Source of the DNA: an uncultured Christensenella sp.
GTDB taxonomy: Bacteria; Bacillota; Clostridia; Christensenellales; UBA3700
Reading direction: 5' to 3'
Length of the DNA: 20,259 nt
Assembly (NCBI GenBank): GCA_910577795.1
Contig: CAJTNW010000016.1
Location: 1 to 20,259 of the forward strand
Shown: positions 1 to 6,459 of the stretch, piece by piece
Layout: each line of letters begins with the position of its first letter
Numbering within the stretch: the stretch's first letter is position 1
Notes under the pieces: model-generated
Databases searched by the model: none
Seen by the model: the letters and a program-made list of their open reading frames with translations, nothing else
What the model was told of the DNA's origin: nothing
Made by a program: the position numbers and the translations under genes

Positions 1-1
1 T

Positions 2-706
2 TTTATATCCGAAAATACAAGCATAAAAATCATACTTGCAAGCCTTTTTGCCTTGACAGGACTTATTGTAATAAGTTTTGTACAAAAACTTAATAATTCT
101 AAAGTTAATTACAAAAATTTTGAACTTTATGTTAATGTTAATGGCACAGACTACATATACGATAAACTAATTGAAGTATTTAAAAATATGGAGTTTGAAA
201 AAAAAGATGGATATTTAATTTCACCTCTTAACATTATGATTATTTGTAGTGCTAAGTTTGGCAATATATCGCCTGACGAAATTTTAAAATACAGCAAAAT
301 GGCCAAAAATGAAAATGTGGAAAAATGCTATTTAATAGCAAAAGAACTGCCTAAAAATGCTGCAATAACATTGTTTAATTTTGCGGACAATTTAAAGTTT
401 ATCCCTTTGAAAATCGTATTTAAATTGCTAAAATCACAAAAAATGTTGTCAGATAAATTAAATATAAAACTTGGCAAACTAAACTACTCAAATAATATAT
501 TTGATATTATTTTTGACAAGTCAAATATAAAAAAATTCTTATTTGTAGCAATTATTTTGTTTGCCTTTAGTTTTATAATTCCTTTCAAAATTTACTATAT
601 AATTTTGGGGTCAATAAATATTTTGCTTGCTATAATTTGTATAATTAGAGGCAAATCAGAAAAATATATTGGAAAATATGAAATTTTTGAACGTAAAAAA
701 GATTAA
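2..706 (+). CDS. Hypothetical membrane protein, 5'-truncated by window edge
   Basis: The frame is open from base 2 to the TAA at 704-706, giving at least 234 residues. The first possible start inside the window is a TTG at 53, but it lies in the middle of a hydrophobic stretch (about residues 7-24 of the visible protein), so the true start is probably to the left. The visible protein has one N-terminal hydrophobic segment, a soluble middle of about 150 residues with many Lys and Asn, and two close hydrophobic segments near the C-terminus, then a short charged tail. This suggests an integral membrane protein with a cytoplasmic or external middle domain. I do not recognise the family. It ends 16 bases before a hairpin terminator and faces the next gene. 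Confidence 0.6.
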   Translation, partial: FISENTSIKIILASLFALTGLIVISFVQKLNNSKVNYKNFELYVNVNGTDYIYDKLIEVFKNMEFEKKDGYLISPLNIMIICSAKFGNISPDEILKYSKMAKNENVEKCYLIAKELPKNAAITLFNFADNLKFIPLKIVFKLLKSQKMLSDKLNIKLGKLNYSNNIFDIIFDKSNIKKFLFVAIILFAFSFIIPFKIYYIILGSINILLAIICIIRGKSEKYIGKYEIFERKKD

Positions 707-721
707 AAATTTTTGCGCAAC

Positions 722-758
722 AAAAAACAACTGGCTTAAATTAAACCAGTTGTTTTTT
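722..758. terminator. Bidirectional intrinsic terminator between convergent genes
   Basis: A perfect 13-bp stem pairs 722-734 with 746-758 around an 11-base loop. The core is ACAACTGG/CCAGTTGT. The stem is flanked by an A-run on the left and a T-run on the right, so it can stop transcription from both the left (+) gene and the right (-) gene. Confidence 0.9.
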
Positions 759-763
759 ATGTT

Positions 764-1897
764 TTATGCGACACCTAAAACCCTAAACATTTTTAAATAA
801 CTATAATTAGGATTAAAAATAACACTTTGCAGAACACCTTGTGATAGTTCGTGCAAAGTAATACTTCCTGCAAGTATTAATCCAGCATCATAATAAATTC
901 GCCTAAAATTTTTCATTGCATTAGTACATGCAGGATAAATTTTGTCAAGATACTTGTTTATCTCTTTAGAATATTCATTGCTAATAAATGATAATCTTAT
1001 ATATTCATTTGCTTTAATTTTATCTGCTATCTTTAATAATTCCAGTTTATTTATTTTAGATTTTTCTGCCACATATTCAATATCTTTCATTATGTCACAT
1101 GGCAAAAACAAATCTTTTGTTTTTTTATTAGTTAGCGACTTAATAGTATTTACAATATACCAACCTACAAGCATTGCAAACTCATTTATACTATTATTAC
1201 TTTTTGCAATATCTTTAACTACCTGGTTACAAATATTATAGCCATCAAACAATGTAACTTCTGTTAACATACTTTCTAACAACCCAACATTAATAATAGT
1301 TGCTGTCAAATCTCTAATAAAATCATTTTCGTAATTAAATAAATAATTTTTTAAAAACAAATCGGTTATTACTCCCTCTATTTCTTGAGCAATATTTAGT
1401 TGATTATTGTTACTATAACTAATACAAGATAACTTGTAATCAAAGCAACCAATAAGTTTACTCATTAGTTTGCCGTAACTACCTGCAATTGTATTTAAAT
1501 CTGTTTGTTTTATATCTCCCTCATCCACCAAAACAGCATAATATTCCTTATGCAAAATATCAAACAAATTTAAATCATCAGCAAGGATTATACATCTTGA
1601 ACCATTATAATAGTTTGCTAGGTAACTGCCAAGCAATACAATACCCTCACTGCTATCCTGCAATTCTTCCCAAAAGATATTGTCTGCAAAGGCAATAGTT
1701 TGCACACTATACCCTGCTTTTACAAGTTTACTTTCAAGTTGTGTAGCAATATCGTTTTTATTATTAGAATATACAATTTTAATTACCCCTGCTTTGGTTA
1801 ATTTTTTTATATCGCAAAATAATTCTTCTATTACATCGCTTTCTATTCTAACATTTTTACATTTTGCTAATTTTTCATCAAATTGTGTGTAAAGCAT
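764..1897 (-). CDS. Degenerate iron-containing alcohol/glycerol-1-phosphate dehydrogenase-fold protein
   Basis: 377 residues starting at the ATG at 1895-1897. An in-frame TTG at 1931-1933 is rejected because it lies upstream of the -10 box; the ATG has GGGGG 7 bases before it. Order of elements matches the dehydroquinate synthase/Fe-ADH/glycerol-1-phosphate dehydrogenase (AraM) fold: an N-terminal alpha/beta half with strands near 38-44, 65-70, 84-90 and 102-107, then a helical half. Residues about 121-158 follow the family pattern in which a strand leads to AGxGDxxxK and then ADWxL, but read GSYGKLMSK and FDYKL. The metal-binding Asp is therefore Lys143, the GGGS nucleotide loop is LLGSYL, and the later His ligands (family SGAEHxxSH) read FDGYNICNQ. 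I infer a non-catalytic or altered member. Last gene of the minus-strand group; it has its own promoter. Family assignment rests on pattern only. Confidence 0.5.
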   Translation of the reverse strand: MLYTQFDEKLAKCKNVRIESDVIEELFCDIKKLTKAGVIKIVYSNNKNDIATQLESKLVKAGYSVQTIAFADNIFWEELQDSSEGIVLLGSYLANYYNGSRCIILADDLNLFDILHKEYYAVLVDEGDIKQTDLNTIAGSYGKLMSKLIGCFDYKLSCISYSNNNQLNIAQEIEGVITDLFLKNYLFNYENDFIRDLTATIINVGLLESMLTEVTLFDGYNICNQVVKDIAKSNNSINEFAMLVGWYIVNTIKSLTNKKTKDLFLPCDIMKDIEYVAEKSKINKLELLKIADKIKANEYIRLSFISNEYSKEINKYLDKIYPACTNAMKNFRRIYYDAGLILAGSITLHELSQGVLQSVIFNPNYSYLKMFRVLGVA

Positions 1898-1904
1898 AAC
1901 AACA

Positions 1905-1938
1905 CCCCCAAGCCTAATTATACCATAAGGCAAGGGGG
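1905..1938 (-). repeat. GC-rich inverted repeat over promoter and RBS
   Basis: CCCCC (1905-1909) pairs with GGGGG (1934-1938), and GCCT (1912-1915) pairs with AGGC (1928-1931), with a two-base mismatch between the two blocks. It is unusually GC-rich for this region. On the minus strand the GGGGG ribosome site of the dehydrogenase-like gene is the 3' arm, and the -10 box lies in the loop. Confidence 0.7.
1917..1922 (-). promoter_or_regulatory. Extended -10 promoter (TGGTATAAT) of dehydrogenase-like gene
   Basis: The minus strand reads TGGTATAAT at 1917-1925, a perfect extended -10. No good -35 is seen at 16-18 bases upstream, which is common for extended -10 promoters. Transcription would begin near 1910, giving a leader of about 13 bases before the ATG at 1897. 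Confidence 0.6.
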
Positions 1939-1975
1939 TATTTTTACTAATATTGTCATTTTTTGTTGTAATTGA

Positions 1976-2812
1976 TTAATTATTAATACTTTGCATATAA
2001 AAAATTGCTTTATCTTTGATTTTATCATTTTTATGAGTAGTAAAAGTTCTAATAATATCAGTATAATTATAATTTTTTGATGCAAGCAAACTATTTATAG
2101 TAAGATTAAAAATAAATGTTGGTCTTGCCATATTACTACCTATAAGATTACTTAATGGTTGTAATCCTTTTCTGCCACCTATTATCATATTAAAAATATT
2201 ATTGTAGTCAAAAATATTTGCAATTTCTTTTGACATTTCACATTTTTCTATATGACTATTGTACGGGCATACATTTTGACATTCCTCACAACCTAAAACT
2301 CTGCGTCCAACTTCTTCATAATAGTTGCATGCAAAATCTTGCTTATGCCTCAAACAATTCTCTCTAGTAAACTTACCTTTTGACAAAGCCATTACAGGAC
2401 ATGCAATATCACACTTATGGCAATTATCACAAATTTTGTTTACCATATCATTCGCAGTATAAGTATATTCACCTATTACAGAAAAACCTTGCAAAGTAGT
2501 TTTTGAGCCATACTTATTATTAACTAAAAGCATATTGTCAAGTACACTACCTAAGCCACCTACTTGTGCAATTTTTTTTAAGTGCAAATCTCTTTTTACA
2601 ATTTGATAGCCATTATCGCCTGCAACTTTTTCAATATCTTTTACTTTGTTATAAAGTGTATTTGATGCAATATAAAAACTATCAATTTGCACACAATTTT
2701 TAGGATATTCTTTAAATGGAAAATATGGCATCATAAAAACAATATCTGTAATATTATCATTTGAAACCGCACAAAAATCGATATTAAATTGTTTTAATAA
2801 TGCAATTAACAT
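1976..2812 (-). CDS. Short QueG-like protein with two 4Fe-4S clusters (epoxyqueuosine reductase family)
   Basis: 278 residues. QueG reduces epoxyqueuosine to queuosine in tRNA using cobalamin and two [4Fe-4S] clusters. Seen here: a ferredoxin-like block CDNCHKCDIACP (Cys128, 131, 134, 138), an intermediate Cys153, and GCEECQNVCPYN (Cys175, 178, 182), the same arrangement as QueG. Residues 74-103 align with the cobalamin-domain segment (DxxP, then AGLGWxGKN, then YGS): the Asp is kept (Asp74), but the WxGKN part reads SVLDN, so the usual Lys is missing. At 278 residues it is about 100 shorter than typical QueG, with a reduced N-terminal region and only a remnant of the C-terminal helical part. 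The start overlaps the end of yqeY by 7 bases and has no clear ribosome site, so translation is probably coupled. It may be a true queuosine enzyme, or a divergent relative; the Fe-S domain is sure, the substrate is not. Confidence 0.75.
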   Translation of the reverse strand: MLIALLKQFNIDFCAVSNDNITDIVFMMPYFPFKEYPKNCVQIDSFYIASNTLYNKVKDIEKVAGDNGYQIVKRDLHLKKIAQVGGLGSVLDNMLLVNNKYGSKTTLQGFSVIGEYTYTANDMVNKICDNCHKCDIACPVMALSKGKFTRENCLRHKQDFACNYYEEVGRRVLGCEECQNVCPYNSHIEKCEMSKEIANIFDYNNIFNMIIGGRKGLQPLSNLIGSNMARPTFIFNLTINSLLASKNYNYTDIIRTFTTHKNDKIKDKAIFYMQSINN

Positions 2813-3249
2813 TTTGTTTTCAAATATTCTTCAACCAAACCATTAACTTTGCTTTTATCAAACTTACCAACTAAAAGTGGCATAATACTCTTTATAATCA
2901 TTCCTTTTGTTTTAGGGGAACAATCGTCATAAATATCTTTTTCCTTTATAATTGCTAACACTTCTTCTTCAGTAAGTTGTTTTGGCAAAAACTCTTTTAA
3001 AACAGCAATTTTATTTGATGCTAAAATAGAAGTTGTAACATCTTTTTCTTTGTAAAGTTCTGCAATTTCTGTTTGAACTTTTATCTCTTTGCTTACGCAC
3101 TCAATAACATCAGAATCTGTTACTTCACCTTTTCCACTCTTTTGTTTTAATAGTACACCTGCAATAACTGCTTCCAAAGCAGATTTTGCTATATCGTCTT
3201 TAGTTTTTCTTGCCTCATTAAATCTGGCTCTTATTTCATCCAATAACAT
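2806..3249 (-). CDS. yqeY: GatB/YqeY domain protein
   Basis: 147 residues from the ATG at 3247-3249, which has GGAGGT at 3254-3259. A TTG four codons upstream is inside that ribosome site and is not the start. The protein is all alpha and matches the stand-alone YqeY family over its whole usual length: an N-terminal segment LLDEIRARFNEARKTKD, a middle with EIAELY, then EFLPKQLTEEE and the glycine-containing KGMIIKSIMP and LVEEYL at the end. YqeY resembles the tail domain of the amidotransferase subunit GatB, which contacts tRNA. Its exact role is not known. It is followed by the QueG-like gene with a 7-base overlap, giving a two-gene unit whose partner is also a putative tRNA-related protein. 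Confidence 0.9.
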   Translation of the reverse strand: MLLDEIRARFNEARKTKDDIAKSALEAVIAGVLLKQKSGKGEVTDSDVIECVSKEIKVQTEIAELYKEKDVTTSILASNKIAVLKEFLPKQLTEEEVLAIIKEKDIYDDCSPKTKGMIIKSIMPLLVGKFDKSKVNGLVEEYLKTKC

Positions 3250-3277
3250 ATTTACCTCCAATTGTATTTTTTATTTA

Positions 3278-3305
3278 ATTATATCACAATATTTTACTAA
3301 ATCAA
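3278..3305 (-). promoter_or_regulatory. Promoter of yqeY/queG-like unit
   Basis: On the minus strand TTGATT (3300-3305) is followed after 16 bases by TATAAT (3278-3283), with TGA just before it, so the -10 is of the extended TGnTATAAT type. Transcription would start near 3271, about 22 bases before the ATG. It lies in the gap after the ATPase gene. Confidence 0.65.
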
Positions 3306-3320
3306 TAAATTTTATATATT

Positions 3321-5969
3321 TTATTTTGCTTTTATCATTTTATAAATTTCAACCGACATTTTAGCAATTTGTATTAAAATTGTAGGAACTAGTGCAAACA
3401 ATACTATATATCCTATCATTTTAGGGTTAAGTACTAATTGCTCTGAAATTTCAAATAATCCATTTAAGCCAGGTACAAATGTAACAAAACACATTAAGAT
3501 AACACCAATACCTAAAGCCCCAACAACATACCAGTTAGTATGTATTTTTAGTTTTGCTACACTTAATCTACCTCTGCAATTAAAGCCATGGAATAATCTT
3601 GCAAGAGTTATTGTTAAGAAGGACATTGTTGTTGCCAAACTATCATCTAATCCAACATACTTTCCTATACTATATGCACTCATTGTTGCACCAAATATCA
3701 ATAAACCTTGGGTTAAAATCAATATCAAAACATTTTTAGATAACAATGGTTCTTTAGGATTACGTGGTTTTTGCAATAGTAAATCACTGCTTGCAGGTTC
3801 CATACCGATAGCAATTGCAGGCAAACTATCTGTAAGAAGATTTATAAACAATAAATGAATAGTTGTAAACGGAATACTCCAATCCATAATAGAAGTTAGC
3901 AATATACAAAAGATACCCGCTAAATTTCCAGACAATAAAAATGTTACTGCATTTCTTATATTATTGTAAACGCATCTACCATTTGATACACTATTTACTA
4001 TAGTTGCAAAATTGTCATCTGTTAGTATCATAGATGCAGCATCTTTACTAACTTCAGTACCAGTTATACCCATTGCAACACCAATATCTGCCTTTTTTAA
4101 TGCTGGTGAATCATTTACACCATCGCCAGTCATTGACACTATATTACCACGTTTTTGCCATGCCTCTACAATTCGTATTTTGTTTTCTGGTGATACTCTT
4201 GCATACACTGTAACTTTATCCAAAATATTATTCAACTGCTCGTCAGACATTTTGTCAAGTTCCACACCATTTAAGGCAATGTCGTCATCATCCATTATAC
4301 CAATTTGTTTTGCAATACTGCCCGCTGTAATTTTGTGGTCACCGGTAATCATAATTGTTTTTATGCCAGCAATTTTTGCACGACGCACAGCCTCTATACT
4401 CTCTTCCCTTGGTGGGTCTATCATACTAACTAAACCTACAAAAGTATAATTGTATTCGTCATCTGCGGTAATAGTATTTTTATTAAACTCTTTAAAAGCA
4501 AATGTAAGTACTCTTAAACCTTTTTGAGATAACTCTAAATTTGCATTTTCTATATTCTTTTTGTCTACTGGTGTAAACTTTCTTATTTTTCCATTTTCAA
4601 TTATGCTATCTACTCTGTTTAAAATAACGTCTAAAGCACCTTTTGTATACATATATTGTTTGCCATTGTACTCACCAGCAATACTCATCAATTTTCTATC
4701 TGAGTCAAAGGCAAGTTCTGCAATTCTAGGATATTGCTTTCTATATTCTATCTCGTCTATACCAAGTTTTTCACCCAAAATAGTAAGTGCTATTTCTGTT
4801 GGGTCACCTATGCCATCACCACTCCTATGAGTACTATCATTAACTAATACCATTTCGTGCAAAAGCATATTTTCTCCAAATTCGCTTTTTAAAATCTCTT
4901 CGCCTTTTTTTAACTTACCATTTACATAAACTTCTTGAGTAGTCATTTTATTTTGAGTTAATGTACCGGTCTTGTCAGAACAAATTACACTAACCGCACC
5001 CAAAGTTTCCACCGCAGAGAGGTCTTTAATAATAGCATTTTGTTTTGCCATTTTGCTTGTACCAATTGCTTGCACAATTGTAACTATACTGCCAAGTGCT
5101 TCAGGTATTGCAGCAACTGCTAGTGCAATTGCAAAAGTAAATGAATTTAAAACCGTTTTTAGCACATTGTCAAAGTCAAAACTGCGCCATAATGTCAAAC
5201 CAAACACAACAACACTTATTACCATAATAATTATTGCTAGCATTTGGCTAAACTTGTTTAAACTTTTTTGAAGAGGTGTCAATTTTTCACCTGTCTCATT
5301 CATAAGTTTAGCAATTTTACCAATTTCAGTTTGCATACCAATTGCTGTTACAACCATAATTGCTCTGCCGTAAGTTACAAGTGAACCACTAAACACCATA
5401 TTTATTTGGTCGCCCAAAGCAATGTTATCGCCTTCCAAAACTACGTCCGTTTTTTCAACTGCTGTTGACTCACCAGTTAAAGAACTTTCGTTTACTTGCA
5501 AACTATAATTTTCTACTATTCTTCCGTCTGCAACTATCAAATCACCTGCTTCCAAAACAATAATATCACCAATAGTCACTTGCTCTGAAGGAATAGTAAC
5601 AACTTCGCCATCACGCATAACCTTAGCACTTGGTGCGGATAATTTTTTTAGTGCATCAAGTGATTTTTCCGCCTTTAAATATTGAACTGTACCCAAAATA
5701 GCATTCATTATTATAACGGCAAAAATAACACCCATTCCAGCCCACTCACCAGTTACACCACTGATAATGGCTGCAATAAGCAAAATTATAACTAACAAAT
5801 CTTTAAACTGCTCTAAAAAAACTATTATTGCACTCTTTTTCTTTTTTTCTGTAAGTTTATTTTCGCCATACTTTTCTATTCTAGCACTGCTTTCCGCTGT
5901 TGATAGTCCATCTACAGATGTTTTCATTTCTTTTAAAACTATCTCTTTATCTTTGTTAAAAAAAGTCAT
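3321..5969 (-). CDS. P2-type cation-transporting ATPase (Ca2+/Mn2+ exporter type)
   Basis: 882 residues, a full-length P-type ATPase of the calcium-pump group, in the cell membrane. Start ATG at 5967-5969 has AGGAG at 5978-5982. Seen in order: N-terminal actuator part, M1-M2 (about 47-100), TGES dephosphorylation loop (165-168), M3-M4 with PEAL (289-292), the phosphorylation motif DKTGTLT with Asp332, nucleotide-binding KGA, MITGDH, the hinge TGDGVNDSPALKKADIG, then six C-terminal membrane helices. Metal ligands: Glu290 in M4, Asn682 in M5, and Asn710, Thr713 and Asp714 in M6 are present. The M5 site I Glu of SERCA (771) is Gly685, and the last Pro of M4 PEGLP is Gly. Loss of site I is like the single-site Listeria pump LMCA1. 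The leader carries a manganese riboswitch, so I infer Mn2+ (and perhaps Ca2+) export. No terminator is visible between its stop and the yqeY promoter. Confidence 0.96.
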   Translation of the reverse strand: MTFFNKDKEIVLKEMKTSVDGLSTAESSARIEKYGENKLTEKKKKSAIIVFLEQFKDLLVIILLIAAIISGVTGEWAGMGVIFAVIIMNAILGTVQYLKAEKSLDALKKLSAPSAKVMRDGEVVTIPSEQVTIGDIIVLEAGDLIVADGRIVENYSLQVNESSLTGESTAVEKTDVVLEGDNIALGDQINMVFSGSLVTYGRAIMVVTAIGMQTEIGKIAKLMNETGEKLTPLQKSLNKFSQMLAIIIMVISVVVFGLTLWRSFDFDNVLKTVLNSFTFAIALAVAAIPEALGSIVTIVQAIGTSKMAKQNAIIKDLSAVETLGAVSVICSDKTGTLTQNKMTTQEVYVNGKLKKGEEILKSEFGENMLLHEMVLVNDSTHRSGDGIGDPTEIALTILGEKLGIDEIEYRKQYPRIAELAFDSDRKLMSIAGEYNGKQYMYTKGALDVILNRVDSIIENGKIRKFTPVDKKNIENANLELSQKGLRVLTFAFKEFNKNTITADDEYNYTFVGLVSMIDPPREESIEAVRRAKIAGIKTIMITGDHKITAGSIAKQIGIMDDDDIALNGVELDKMSDEQLNNILDKVTVYARVSPENKIRIVEAWQKRGNIVSMTGDGVNDSPALKKADIGVAMGITGTEVSKDAASMILTDDNFATIVNSVSNGRCVYNNIRNAVTFLLSGNLAGIFCILLTSIMDWSIPFTTIHLLFINLLTDSLPAIAIGMEPASSDLLLQKPRNPKEPLLSKNVLILILTQGLLIFGATMSAYSIGKYVGLDDSLATTMSFLTITLARLFHGFNCRGRLSVAKLKIHTNWYVVGALGIGVILMCFVTFVPGLNGLFEISEQLVLNPKMIGYIVLFALVPTILIQIAKMSVEIYKMIKAK

Positions 5970-5992
5970 TTTACATTCTCCTACATTAATTT

Positions 5993-6046
5993 AAACAAAA
6001 AGACCTTTTATACATTAAGCCAATTTGCTTTAGTATAAAAAGTCTT
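5993..6046 (-). terminator. Riboswitch expression-platform terminator
   Basis: Arms 6033-6046 and 6000-6013 pair over 14 positions with one G-U; the loop contains a second short helix. A U-run interrupted by one G follows. It lies 24 bases before the ATPase start codon and shares its 5' arm with the conserved ACAAGAC of the aptamer. Confidence 0.85.
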
Positions 6047-6123
6047 GTAACCAATTTTGGCGTATACTACCAGTTATAATAAACGGGTATGTTGATAGTA
6101 TACCTAAACTACTCCCTTTAATA
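5996..6123 (-). ncRNA. yybP-ykoY (Mn2+-sensing) riboswitch with intrinsic terminator
   Basis: On the minus strand the leader of the ATPase gene has the two hallmark pieces of this class: GGGAGUAG at 6109-6116 preceded by AAA, and ACAAGAC at 6042-6048. Between them are AACAUACC and a stem GUAUACUA/UAGUAUAC that brings the two arms together. P1 can form between UAUUAAAG (6116-6123) and the C-U-rich stretch after ACAAGA. The same stretch (6033-6046) forms a 14-bp terminator stem with 6000-6013 (one G-U pair), with a small inner AAGC/GCUU helix, followed by UUUUUGUUU. The aptamer and the terminator are therefore mutually exclusive, as in the known Mn2+-activated switches of this family. Found by motif and folding by eye, not by a covariance model. 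Confidence 0.87.
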
Positions 6124-6141
6124 TTCAGTTGTAATTAATAT

Positions 6142-6147
6142 ATTATA
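6142..6147 (-). promoter_or_regulatory. Possible -10 box of riboswitch-ATPase transcript
   Basis: TATAAT on the minus strand about 19 bases before the aptamer begins. I cannot see a convincing -35 at the right distance, and a second TATAAT at 6162-6167 is an alternative, so the assignment is weak. Confidence 0.35.
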
Positions 6148-6392
6148 TTTTTGATTAAAATATTATAATAAATCAAATTTACAGTATATTACTTTTCAAG
6201 TATAACATTTTAATTATGCAAATGTCAACCCTAAACCTTTACTTTTTTATCTTATTTTGTCAGTCTTCATTAAAATACAATTTAAAAGGAATTATTTTTA
6301 TTTATAAACGCACCAATACCTTTCCATAACCATATACTATATCAACATTAAGTAATTGTTTTAGCAAAAATTAAAAAAATTACTAAAAAATT
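6148..6392. other. AT-rich intergenic stretch with no recognised feature
   Basis: Apart from the alternative -10 box noted at 6162-6167, I see no gene, RNA or clear hairpin here. It separates the divergent ATPase leader and gdhA promoter. Confidence 0.5.
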
Positions 6393-6393
6393 A

Positions 6394-6422
6394 TTGATTA
6401 TCAATTAATTTTGTTATATAAT
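6394..6422 (+). promoter_or_regulatory. gdhA promoter
   Basis: TTGATT (6394-6399), a 17-base spacer and a perfect TATAAT (6417-6422). Expected start of RNA is near 6429, giving a leader of about 31 bases. The -35 is embedded in a 13-base palindrome, ATTGATTATCAAT (6393-6405), which could be an operator. Confidence 0.8.
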
Positions 6423-6459
6423 TAACTCAATTAGAAAATTACTTCGGAGGTATAGTATA

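Noticed and set aside
1898..1933. TTG start giving a 12-residue longer dehydrogenase-like protein
   Set aside because: The extended -10 box lies inside this extension and the ATG at 1897 has a good ribosome site.
3250..3261. TTG start four codons upstream in yqeY
   Set aside because: The TTG is part of the GGAGGT ribosome site for the ATG at 3249.
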